Assembly (NCBI RefSeq): GCF_000702505.1
Contig: NZ_JNIM01000001.1
Coordinates: 930,001-994,000, forward strand
Origin: Thermogemmatispora carboxidivorans
GTDB lineage: Bacteria > Chloroflexota > Ktedonobacteria > Ktedonobacterales > Ktedonobacteraceae
Direction: 5' to 3'
Length of the DNA: 64,000 bases
Position numbers and translations under genes: made by a program. Under the pieces are notes generated by a model that was given only the letters and a program-made list of their open reading frames with translations, was not told the origin of the DNA and searched no databases. Numbering within the stretch: the stretch's first letter is position 1; every line of letters starts with the position of its first letter. Below, piece by piece: positions 25,861 to 33,569 of this stretch.

Positions 25861-26898
25861 TTGAACGAAGCATTGACCGATCAAAGAGAGCAATCGCAGC
25901 CGGTCGAGCAAAACGTGACATTGGTCAGCGGCGCGAGAGAAGAAGTGGCGGAGAATAGGACGGTGACCTCTGGGACCCGATTGGGGGCCTTGCTGCAGGC
26001 CCTGCGTCCGCGTCAGTGGACCAAGAATCTGGCGCTCTTTGTCGGCATTCTCTTTGCGAAGCGCCTCTTGGAAGTTACTCCGCTGATCCATGCTCTGCTC
26101 GCCTTTATAGCATTTTGTCTTGTCTCCAGCTTTATTTATTTGTTGAACGATCTGCTTGATCTAGAGAACGACCGGCGCCATCCTCGCAAACGTTATCGTC
26201 CCCTGGCCTCGGGTCGTCTACCGATCTCCTGGGCCCTGGTGGCCATGAGCTGTCTCTTAGGCTTAGCTGCGCTGCTTACCTTGGCGATTTTTCTCGTTCC
26301 GCTGGGAGGCCAGCATCTGCCCTACAGCTCCCTGGGTGGGGGGGATCTGCTCTTCGCTCTTGTGCTGGCGACCTATGTGGTCCTGATGGTACTTTACAGC
26401 GTGCGGCTCAAACACGTTGTGTTGCTAGATGTCTTTATTATTGCGAGCGGTTTTCTGTTGCGTATTCTGGCGGGAGCCGTAGTCATCTCTGTTGTTATCT
26501 CTCCCTGGCTCTATCTGGTAACGATTCTACTCTCGCTGTTTCTGGCTCTCAACAAGCGGCGGCATGAGCTTGTATTGCTGCAGGGCGAGGCCAGCACTCA
26601 TCGGCAGATCCTGAAGGAATACAGTCTGCCTCTGCTGGATCAGATGATCACCATTACTGCTGCGGCGACGGTTATGGCCTATAGCCTCTATACCTTCCAG
26701 GGACCGACGGGAGATCATCATCTCATGGTGACGATTCCCCTGATGCTCTACGGCCTCTTTCGCTATCTCTACCTGGTCTATATGCGTATGGAAGGGGGTA
26801 GTCCCGAGGAAGTGCTCTTACGTGATCGCCCGACCCTGGCGGCAGTCGGGCTGTGTGCAGCAGTAATTTTTGTGGTTCTGTACGTGCTCCCGTCTTAG
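25861..26898 (+). CDS. UbiA-family prenyltransferase, decaprenyl-phosphate phosphoribosyltransferase-like
   Basis: 345 residues with about nine membrane segments. LRPRQWTKNLALFVGILFAKR and the acidic motif LLNDLLDLENDRRHPRKRYRPLASG match the branch of UbiA proteins that transfers phosphoribose from PRPP to decaprenyl phosphate, the first step toward decaprenyl-phosphoryl-arabinose in actinobacteria (Rv3806c). A polar 40-residue N-terminus precedes the core. The start appears to be TTG at 25861, which has GAAGGGAG upstream; no ATG gives a complete domain. First gene of an apparent three-gene operon. Confidence 0.88.
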   Translation: MNEALTDQREQSQPVEQNVTLVSGAREEVAENRTVTSGTRLGALLQALRPRQWTKNLALFVGILFAKRLLEVTPLIHALLAFIAFCLVSSFIYLLNDLLDLENDRRHPRKRYRPLASGRLPISWALVAMSCLLGLAALLTLAIFLVPLGGQHLPYSSLGGGDLLFALVLATYVVLMVLYSVRLKHVVLLDVFIIASGFLLRILAGAVVISVVISPWLYLVTILLSLFLALNKRRHELVLLQGEASTHRQILKEYSLPLLDQMITITAAATVMAYSLYTFQGPTGDHHLMVTIPLMLYGLFRYLYLVYMRMEGGSPEEVLLRDRPTLAAVGLCAAVIFVVLYVLPS

Positions 26899-26919
26899 CA
26901 AGAGGAGGATCATCGGCCT

Positions 26920-28017
26920 ATGTTGACTGCGAGCCGGCTTCGAACTGTGCGCACAGGCATAGTGTTTTCGCTGGTGCTGGCTTTTGTTGTCCTGGTGGCG
27001 ATCGCTCTCTATGCGGACTTCCCGCGCATGCTGACAGCGCTAGCGAGCTTCCGCTGGTCCTTCCTGCCCTTGATTCTCTCTTTGACGCTTTTTAATTACT
27101 GCTTCCGTTTTGTCAAGTGGCAGTATTATCTTCAGCGTTTGCAGATTCGTCTGCCGCGTCTGAGCAGCTTCCTCATCTTTCTCTCGGGGCTGTCGATGGC
27201 CATCACGCCGGGCAAGGTGGGAGAGCTATTGAAGTCCTATCTGCTCAAGCGTTCAACGGGAGAACCTATCAGCCGGACGGCCCCGATCATTATGGCTGAG
27301 CGGCTCTCGGATGGGCTGGCGATGCTGCTTTTGGCAGCCACGGGCCTGATCTTCTATCGCTTTGGCTGGGAAGTGCTGCTGAGTCTCCTTGTGGTAGGCT
27401 TAGGGATCATTCTGCTCATCCAGCATCGCGCGCTCTCTTTGAGAGTGCTCGCGGCTGGTGAGCGGCTACCTCTATTGGCGCGGCTGACACAGCCGCTGCG
27501 TGCTTTCTATGAGAGCGCCTATACGTTGCTGCGCTGGCGCCCTCTCTTGTTCGCCGTTACCATCGGCTTTCTCTCCTGGTCGGGGGAGTGTCTGGCGCTC
27601 TATTTTGTTTTTCTCGGCCTGGGTGTGCCGGCCTCTCCGGACCTCTTGCTCAAGGCTACCTTCATTCTCGCGGTCTCTTCTCTGGTAGGTTCAGCCTCCG
27701 GTCTGCCAGGTGGCCTCGGTACCGCCGATGGTAGCCTGCTTGGTCTGATCCGCCTGCTGATTTCTTCCTCTGCTGTTCTTGGTGGGGCTGCAACGCTATT
27801 GATTCGCTTCTGTACGCTGTGGTTTGGCCTGGCGCTCGGTGTTATCGCATTGCTTCTTTTGCGTCTTACTCAATACAAGAAACTTTTCGCGCCGGAGCCT
27901 TATGAGGAAGAAAAGATGTATTTCTCAACAGTTACAGATTCTGATGCAATGCTGCCTGAAGCCGATGGAAGCTACCATCTATCCCGGGCATCGGCACCTC
28001 TAAGCAACGGAGAGTGA
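26920..28017 (+). CDS. LPG-synthase-TM/flippase-like membrane protein
   Basis: 365 residues, about eight membrane segments, of the UPF0104/lysylphosphatidylglycerol-synthase transmembrane family. Conserved segments are FRFVKWQYYLQRL, SGLSMAITPGKVGELLKSYLL, IIMAERLSDGLAMLLL, and GSASGLPGGLGTADGSL. No cytosolic synthase domain is attached. Located 21 bp after the UbiA gene and 7 bp before a polyprenol-phosphate-mannose synthase. In such contexts these proteins are suspected to move or position lipid-linked sugars; that is inference. Confidence 0.9.
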   Translation: MLTASRLRTVRTGIVFSLVLAFVVLVAIALYADFPRMLTALASFRWSFLPLILSLTLFNYCFRFVKWQYYLQRLQIRLPRLSSFLIFLSGLSMAITPGKVGELLKSYLLKRSTGEPISRTAPIIMAERLSDGLAMLLLAATGLIFYRFGWEVLLSLLVVGLGIILLIQHRALSLRVLAAGERLPLLARLTQPLRAFYESAYTLLRWRPLLFAVTIGFLSWSGECLALYFVFLGLGVPASPDLLLKATFILAVSSLVGSASGLPGGLGTADGSLLGLIRLLISSSAVLGGAATLLIRFCTLWFGLALGVIALLLLRLTQYKKLFAPEPYEEEKMYFSTVTDSDAMLPEADGSYHLSRASAPLSNGE

Positions 28018-28024
28018 GCAATCG

Positions 28025-28822
28025 ATGATGAAAACTCTGATCATCATTCCTACCTACAACGAGAAAGACAACCTGCGTCCCCTTATTGGGGAGATCTTTC
28101 GCTACGCGCCAGCAGTGGATGTGCTGATTGTGGACGACCATTCACCTGATGGTACGGGAGAGCTGGCGGAGGAGCTAGCCAAACAGGATGCGCGGGTGCA
28201 TGTAGTGCATCGTTCGGGGAAGCTCGGACTGGGCACAGCCTATATTACGGGCTTTAAATATGCCCTGGAGCGGGGCTACGATGCTGCGTTTGAGATGGAC
28301 GCAGACTTTTCGCATGATCCGCGCTATCTCCCTGACTTTCTGCGTCTCATTGAAGAGGCCGATCTGGTCATTGGTTCGCGCTATATCAAGGGAGGGGCGA
28401 CACCCAATTGGCCCTTTTTGCGGCGCCTGATCAGTGGGGGCGGTAATATTTTCGCGCGCACCCTTCTGGGTCTGCCGGTGCGTGACTGTACGGCTGGCTA
28501 TCGCTGTTATCGTCGCGAAGTCCTGGAAAGCATCGATCTTGACTCGATTCGCTCGCATGGATATGCCTTCCAGGTTGAGCTCGTCTATCGGGTCTGGCGT
28601 CAGGGCTTTCGCATTGTCGAGACGCCGATTGTCTTTGTGGACCGGCGAGTGGGCCAGTCCAAGATGTCGAAGGCCATCGTCTTAGAGGGCTTTCTCTTTG
28701 TTCTGCGCACTCGGTTGGGCCGTAAGCCGCAGCTGCCACCGCCGCTACGGCGTGAGGCCGTCCTGGTGGGAGGGGCCTCCGAAGAGGAAGAACACGAGCG
28801 GGTGCCTGAGACGTCGCGTTAG
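28025..28822 (+). CDS. Polyprenol-phosphate mannose synthase (GT2)
   Basis: 265 residues, a soluble GT2 glycosyltransferase of the DPM1/Ppm1 type. Visible are LIIIPTYNEKDNLRPLI, VLIVDDHSPDGTGELA, FEMDADFSHDPRYLP (DxD metal site) and GGGNIFARTLLGLPVRDCTAGYRCYRREVL. It transfers mannose from GDP-mannose to polyprenyl phosphate at the inner membrane face. No membrane anchor is attached; the C-terminal 25 residues are charged. Last gene of the operon. Its product could feed the GT-C transferase at 4901-6811. Confidence 0.93.
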   Translation: MMKTLIIIPTYNEKDNLRPLIGEIFRYAPAVDVLIVDDHSPDGTGELAEELAKQDARVHVVHRSGKLGLGTAYITGFKYALERGYDAAFEMDADFSHDPRYLPDFLRLIEEADLVIGSRYIKGGATPNWPFLRRLISGGGNIFARTLLGLPVRDCTAGYRCYRREVLESIDLDSIRSHGYAFQVELVYRVWRQGFRIVETPIVFVDRRVGQSKMSKAIVLEGFLFVLRTRLGRKPQLPPPLRREAVLVGGASEEEEHERVPETSR

Positions 28823-28969
28823 GCTCATGTGCCTGCCGTGAGGTGGCTTCTGGCTACCGCTCTCCCTTTGCAGCCTGGTGATCGCCTGACGAGCAAAAAG
28901 TGGGCCAGCCGGGCGCTGCTGAAGCGGCTGAACTCTGCTGCCATCCTGATGGCGGCTGGTAAGGTTGCT

Positions 28970-29527
28970 TCAGTAGCGTCTTTTTTTCTGAGGGCCGCGC
29001 TGCTGGTGACGCTGGGGTCGACGCTGTCTGGAGAAAGGGGCCTCATCTTCGTAGTCTTCTAGCTTGAAAGAAGGGTCAAGCCCATAGAGGGCGCGCATCC
29101 GTATCTGATGGGCGAAGCGCTGGGCCAGACGACGTGGAGGAGCGTTCAGACGAGTGGCCAGGCCCTGAGTGGACTCGGCCAGGCCGCCTTGGCCGATGAC
29201 GGCCTGACGTACCTCGCTGTCGTCGCTAAAAAGCTGGACCTCGTGTCCGGCGGCCCGGGCCTCGCGGGCGAGGCGGGCAATGACCTGATCGGCGTTTTCG
29301 CCATGTTGTGAGTAAATAATGTGGATACGTCTCTCGTAGAGGTGTTGCTCGTGTTTGCCTGCGCCATCGAAGACGACCGTGACCTGGTAGGGGGTATGGC
29401 GATAGCGATGGGCGAGCTGGGTGATTAAGAGCTGGCGGGCGCTTTCCAGACTTTGAGCCAGGGCGGCGCGAAACTGCGGGTTACGTCGAATCACGTTGTA
29501 GCCATCAACAAGAATGTATTGTCCCAT
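28970..29527 (-). CDS. NYN-domain (YacP/Rae1-like) RNase
   Basis: 185 residues: a PIN-like NYN domain over 1-150 and a basic tail. The metal-binding acidic positions are in ILVDGYNVI, VVFDGAG, GENADQVIARLA and LFSDDSEVR. B. subtilis Rae1, of this family, cuts mRNA in the ribosome A-site; the same may hold here. The C-terminal 40 residues are rich in Arg and Gln (RRQRPQRHQQRGPQKK), a likely RNA-binding tail. It faces the mannose synthase gene convergently. Confidence 0.88.
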   Translation of the reverse strand: MGQYILVDGYNVIRRNPQFRAALAQSLESARQLLITQLAHRYRHTPYQVTVVFDGAGKHEQHLYERRIHIIYSQHGENADQVIARLAREARAAGHEVQLFSDDSEVRQAVIGQGGLAESTQGLATRLNAPPRRLAQRFAHQIRMRALYGLDPSFKLEDYEDEAPFSRQRRPQRHQQRGPQKKRRY

Positions 29528-29691
29528 TGTTCACAGTCCTCTCTCGTACGTTCCGCGAAGGAAAGCCTCCTCTATCCAGCGGGCAGCCTGCTCTGGCCGA
29601 AGACGCCGATTGTGCAAGCGATCGGTATCGGTCGATGCTGTCAGACAGACAAAGGTTCTGCTCTCCTTAGCTGGGGCCTGCGGAGTGATCT

Positions 29692-30711
29692 TCAATGAAA
29701 CCATTGTATCCATTGGAGGAAGAGGGTGATAGTCCCACGAATATCGATGTGGATGGCTCTCAGCAGCAGGGCATTAAAGGCTGCTGAGAGTTCGGCGAGC
29801 AAGATTGCTGCCAGGGCGAGCGTCAGGAGGGCTAGCAGAGGGAGAGAGAGCCAGAGGAGAAAGGTGTTTGCTCCTTGCTGGTGGGCTTTTTTGGGGGCTA
29901 TGCTGCGAGTGCTCTGGTCTTGAGCGGCTGTGGAAGTTGCTCGGGGAGTGAGGTGCGTGGCTGAAGCCAGGTTGTGCTTTGGGGTGGTCTGCTGATGGGG
30001 TGAGGAGGCTGTCGAAGAGGAGGAGGCCGGTGGGAGAAGGAGAGGAGTCTGCTCGTTGAGGGGAAGGTTGCGGGAGGGAGCTATGGCTCTGTTCTCGACG
30101 GTCGCCGTGGTCTCTGTTGGGGGAGTGGAGGAGGAGGGATGTGCTTCCGGAGCGGCTGGAGCTGGACGTGTTGGGGGGAGAGGCTGCACGTTCTGCATTT
30201 CGACTGTCTCGATGGCGGCGATGAAGGTCGAGGGAGAGCTGAGGACGCGGAAGCGACCGGCCTGGAGGCAGGTGAGCAGAGGCTCTTGCGTTGAGCTGCT
30301 CTCGTTTATCTGACAGGTGCAGGGATCGGAGGAGGTGGAAGTGGGGGGGGAGACTGTTGGAGCGGGAGCAAAAAGGATTCCTTCGAGGGGGGGAACTTCA
30401 CGACGGAAGGGGAGGCCAAGCTCAGCGACGCAGGCACCGCAGATACGGTGCACGTGGTCCCAACATTCGGGACAGGCGGCGCGGCGGCAGCGGAAGCAGA
30501 AATGGGACATGCTCATCAGGGCAGCCTCCAGCACTGCAGGGCTGGCCAGGTGTAGCTCTGGGTGCAGGTGTGAAGGGGCAAAGATGGCCCCGCAGGTGCT
30601 GCAGGCGACTGTAGTGTGCTCCGTCGTCGGCGGACGATAGATGCGCCGGACGCTGCGCGGCTGGCCATGCAGCTGAGGAGACTGATCTGATCCTGGCATG
30701 CCTTCGTTCAT
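29692..30711 (-). CDS. Zinc-finger membrane protein with long disordered linker
   Basis: 339 residues, family not recognised. Residues 35-100 carry paired cysteines: CSTC, CFRC, CPEC and CGAC with several histidines, consistent with two zinc sites of RING/B-box-like arrangement. Residues about 125-280 are rich in Pro, Ser, Thr and Ala and probably disordered. One or two membrane segments lie near 287-312, followed by a short amphipathic C-terminus. A cytosolic zinc module tethered to the membrane is likely. Gene order (upstream of NYN RNase on the same strand) suggests co-transcription. Confidence 0.7.
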   Translation of the reverse strand: MNEGMPGSDQSPQLHGQPRSVRRIYRPPTTEHTTVACSTCGAIFAPSHLHPELHLASPAVLEAALMSMSHFCFRCRRAACPECWDHVHRICGACVAELGLPFRREVPPLEGILFAPAPTVSPPTSTSSDPCTCQINESSSTQEPLLTCLQAGRFRVLSSPSTFIAAIETVEMQNVQPLPPTRPAPAAPEAHPSSSTPPTETTATVENRAIAPSRNLPLNEQTPLLLPPASSSSTASSPHQQTTPKHNLASATHLTPRATSTAAQDQSTRSIAPKKAHQQGANTFLLWLSLPLLALLTLALAAILLAELSAAFNALLLRAIHIDIRGTITLFLQWIQWFH

Positions 30712-30900
30712 GGCTCGCTGCCCATCTCCGTTCGCTTCGAGTTATGCACAGTTCAAGGCTGCTCCGCAAGCCGCCGCCTGTCGGCTTCGTCTGGCGAGGC
30801 GAGCACTCGGTGAAATACGAAGAAGAAAGGTTTGGCCCCTCTGTTAAAGAGTATACCCTACGGGCAAGAGAAGGTGGGCAAGCCGGGCCTCACATTTGCG

Positions 30901-30938
30901 GGAACAGTCCCCTCATCTGGATTGGACCCGTTGCCTAC
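30901..30938. repeat. Solitary CRISPR-repeat-like element (doubtful)
   Basis: A single 38-nt stretch containing GTCCCC...GGATTGGAC with a short inner dyad and a GTTGCC end. Its look resembles type III CRISPR repeats, and it lies about 60 bp downstream of csx15. Only one copy exists, so this may be chance. Confidence 0.15.
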
Positions 30939-30994
30939 TAGAGGGTGCCAGACCCTTCCTAGGCTGTGCGGCGACGGAGACGGCCTGCGTCCAA

Positions 30995-31399
30995 TCACTG
31001 ACAGTCAGTATGCTGATTAGCCAGGCGGCGCATGCGTGCCTGATCCCGCAGCCCTTGCAGATTGACTATTTCGGCTACTTCGTAGTCGGTGGCGCCGTGA
31101 TGGCGAGGGCGCAAACGGATGACTGAGGGAAAGTGGCCCATGCGCCCATGAAGCTCGGCCAGCAAGGCTGTCGCCACAGGCGAGTAGCCGGGAGGATTAA
31201 TCAAGATGGGAAGCGTTTGCCACTCTTCAGCTGTGAGATTGGCTTGATTGGCGATGGCCACCACCTGGGGGACCAGCTCTTTGGTTTCATCAATGCGAAC
31301 GGGGATAGGGCGGACCTCTTCGATTCGCTCGATCAGGCGCTCGGCGATCTGGCGCAGCTGCTCTTCGGTCAGTGGGTGAGCAAAATTTAAAATAATCAT
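30995..31399 (-). CDS. csx15: CRISPR-associated protein Csx15
   Basis: 134 residues matching what I know of Csx15: the N-terminal IILNFAHPLTEEQL, the central EEWQTLPILINPPGYSPVATALLAELHGRMGHFP, and the C-terminal VAEIVNLQGLR. Csx15 occurs with type III CRISPR systems and proteins of cyclic-oligoadenylate signalling; its own function is not settled, a cOA-related role is suspected. CAGGAGAAAG precedes the ATG. It is the last gene of a minus-strand set of three CRISPR accessory genes. Confidence 0.88.
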   Translation of the reverse strand: MIILNFAHPLTEEQLRQIAERLIERIEEVRPIPVRIDETKELVPQVVAIANQANLTAEEWQTLPILINPPGYSPVATALLAELHGRMGHFPSVIRLRPRHHGATDYEVAEIVNLQGLRDQARMRRLANQHTDCQ

Positions 31400-31493
31400 G
31401 GTCTTTCTCCTGTCTTGGCGAAGCGTCGCTGGCGTTGGTCTTTCCCAAAGAGATGAGCAGGTCTCAGGGGGATGGCAGCCACCCCCCTCGGCC

Positions 31494-32414
31494 TCAGCGT
31501 AGCACTTGAGCGATCTCGCTTACGAATTTCTGGCGATCCTCTGCGGAGAGTTTTCCATCCCTATAGGATTTTAGTACAATCGTGTTGATGCCTGTAAGCT
31601 CAATGAGTGCTTTATGGATCGCCGGGAGCGGCACATTGAGAATATAGAAGCGTTGTACATAGGTGCCGAGCTGCCTTGTACTGGTAGCGAGCTGCTTGAT
31701 GGCTTTCGTATCGATGCCGGCTTGCTCTCCTGTTGGTGCTTTTTTTTTATGTTTTACCTCGATCACTCCATATCGCTGCCGAAAGCGTAGCATGATATCG
31801 ATCTCGGCCTGGCTGTCCCCAATGTGCACTTGCTGACGAACTTCATAGCCCTCGGCTCTCAAGAGATCGGCCAGGGTCTGCTCGAAACGGGAGCCTTCGT
31901 CACCTTTTCCTTTTGTATCTTCATACCACTTATTTGATCCGAGGTGTAAGTCCAGGATGTCTTCAAGGGTGAGCTGCTCGCAAGAAAGATCGTTTTGTCT
32001 GACCTGCTGAGGTCTGCCATTCTGCCACTCGTACTCTATAAGGTTACCCTGTTTCAGTTCGCTTTGGAAGTAGAACATGGGGGCTTGCCATTCCTGGGCG
32101 ACGTGGTAAGCAGCAAATGACATGACCTTGGTCCCGCCCGTCAGGTTGAACAGGCAATTCTGCCCTGATAGCTGCTTTTGCTCCAAGTGTTTCTTTAATG
32201 CATTGGCTGTTTTGTCTAGATCATATGGCTCTACGCAGAGGCCGCTGACACTGCAATCGAGGTCGCCATGCTTCTGGACAGTTTTCTGAAATCTGTCAAA
32301 AGCCTGGCGAGTAGTGCTTGTGTACAAACAAAGGACGCACGCAGGTTTGTAATGGAGAAGCGGTAAGAAATTAGGCAGGGTTTGTTCGCCCATCAAAGCA
32401 ATCATCGTTACCAT
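31494..32414 (-). CDS. Card1/Can2-like CARF nuclease (DUF1887)
   Basis: 306 residues. The N-terminal half is a CARF domain with the signature CLFNLTGGTKVMSF (N90-K96), the ligand loop that binds cyclic tetra-adenylate in Card1/Can2. The C-terminal half is a PD-(D/E)xK nuclease: E178 in GSRFEQTL, then D206 in AEIDIML, and E219-V-K221 in VIEVKHKKK. These are all catalytic positions, so it should be active. Card1 nicks DNA and cuts RNA when cA4 is bound. The frame reaches 32483; AGAAAGGAGCAG upstream of 32414 decides the start. Lies between the CARF-HTH gene and csx15. Confidence 0.9.
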   Translation of the reverse strand: MVTMIALMGEQTLPNFLPLLHYKPACVLCLYTSTTRQAFDRFQKTVQKHGDLDCSVSGLCVEPYDLDKTANALKKHLEQKQLSGQNCLFNLTGGTKVMSFAAYHVAQEWQAPMFYFQSELKQGNLIEYEWQNGRPQQVRQNDLSCEQLTLEDILDLHLGSNKWYEDTKGKGDEGSRFEQTLADLLRAEGYEVRQQVHIGDSQAEIDIMLRFRQRYGVIEVKHKKKAPTGEQAGIDTKAIKQLATSTRQLGTYVQRFYILNVPLPAIHKALIELTGINTIVLKSYRDGKLSAEDRQKFVSEIAQVLR

Positions 32415-32598
32415 GAGGATCTGCTCCTTTCTCCTCTCGCTTTCAGAGGCAGACGACTGAGCTGAGCGAACTGCAAGCGGCAAGGGGACGGACCAATTGC
32501 TCTCAGCTCAGAAAGTACGATCAGTTTGCAAAGAACTGTTAATCTCTTTATACTCGAGCAGGTCAGGGGGAAGCCTCCTCAAAGGTGATGAAATTTCT

Positions 32599-32630
32599 CA
32601 TAATGTCTTTGGAAGACACATATCATTATG
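32599..32630. promoter_or_regulatory. Nested inverted repeat at end of the CARF-HTH gene
   Basis: CATAATG (32599-32605) and CATTATG (32624-32630) enclose TGTCTT/AAGACA (32604-32618). It overlaps the stop codon of the CARF-HTH gene and precedes the nuclease gene by about 185 bp. It could be an mRNA stem (processing or terminator) or a binding site. Confidence 0.4.
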
Positions 32631-33513
32631 GGATAGTATCGTTGTCTTGCTCCTGCTCCACTATCTGGGCGAATTTCTCACGCAGGAAGTGGTAGTGCAG
32701 CGAGTCTTGCTCGGGCAGCTCCCAGGCTTGATGACATAGGCTCAGCAGGACTGTCTTATGCGAATGAACGGTCGCCTCGCTCAAGTGCAGCTCTTCAGCG
32801 ACCTGCTTTGGGCGGAGGCCTCTGGCAAAGGCGTGCAGCACACGCCGCTGTGCCGGAGTGGCCTGACGAAGCACCGCTCGACGGCGGCGTTCATCCTCAG
32901 CAGCGGCTTGCTGACGCTGCTGCTCGTAGATGGCGCGGAAAGAGAGTGAAGGGGAGTAGAGATAAGAGCCTAGCGTGGGCAGGAGCACCTCGATCAACCG
33001 GTGGCCGGTGTCGGGAGGAATGTGCATCTGGCGCCCTTCATCAACCTGCTTTTGTACTTCCCTGGGTGTGTAGAGATGCCAGATATGATCATGATGATCG
33101 AAATTGAAAATGGCGACTGAAATGGCCAGCAGCGTCATCAGACGCCTGCCGCCGCTGACAGAGAGGTGGATCACATAACCGCGGTGTTTGTAGTCACCGA
33201 GCAAGCGCTGGAGAAAGTTGAGAGAGGCGTCGATCTGGGGATCGGTCTGAATATCCTCTATCGGCTGTCCATTCAGCTCAAGTGCTTGCGACGAGAAGGA
33301 GATGGTCTTCTGAGCTGCCCGGTAGTAATTACCTGAAAATTCACTGGCCAGCAGTTTGCACGCCCTACTCAGGCGCAGATCTCCCCTGGTAGCGGGGTGG
33401 ACAACCACTACTTCGCTAATAGGGAACCCTTTGGCTAAGAGAAGATCGAGCGTAAAAGTCACAATCTGGGGTTGGCCTCCCAGGGTAGCGATCAGTACGT
33501 GCTTTTTATCCAT
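32626..33513 (-). CDS. CARF domain fused to LuxR-type helix-turn-helix
   Basis: 295 residues. Residues 1-185 form a CARF domain of the NE0113/Csx14-like type: HVLIATLGGQPQIVTF at the N-terminus and IHLSVSGGRRLMTLLAISVA (115-134), the conserved SGGR loop that contacts the nucleotide. A charged helix (196-215) links to a LuxR/GerE-like helix-turn-helix (218-262: ATPAQRRVLHAFARGLRPKQ then LSEATVHSHKTVL). No nuclease motif is present, so I read it as a cOA-controlled transcription factor rather than an RNase. The start at 33513 has CAAGGAGCACG; the frame extends to 33546. Divergent from the Csx3 gene by 56 bp. Confidence 0.88.
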   Translation of the reverse strand: MDKKHVLIATLGGQPQIVTFTLDLLLAKGFPISEVVVVHPATRGDLRLSRACKLLASEFSGNYYRAAQKTISFSSQALELNGQPIEDIQTDPQIDASLNFLQRLLGDYKHRGYVIHLSVSGGRRLMTLLAISVAIFNFDHHDHIWHLYTPREVQKQVDEGRQMHIPPDTGHRLIEVLLPTLGSYLYSPSLSFRAIYEQQRQQAAAEDERRRRAVLRQATPAQRRVLHAFARGLRPKQVAEELHLSEATVHSHKTVLLSLCHQAWELPEQDSLHYHFLREKFAQIVEQEQDNDTIP

Positions 33514-33569
33514 AGCGTGCTCCTTGTGTTGGTGAGAAGTTTCCATGTTGTAAAAGGAGGTAGCAACAG
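33514..33569. promoter_or_regulatory. 56-bp divergent control region of the CRISPR accessory cassette
   Basis: Separates the CARF-HTH gene from the Csx3-ATPase gene. It holds ribosome sites for both, plus the near-repeat TTGTGTTG / ATGTTGT. No good sigma70 promoter is visible, so transcription may start inside a coding region or need an activator. A binding site for the CARF-HTH protein is expected here by gene order only. Confidence 0.45.
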
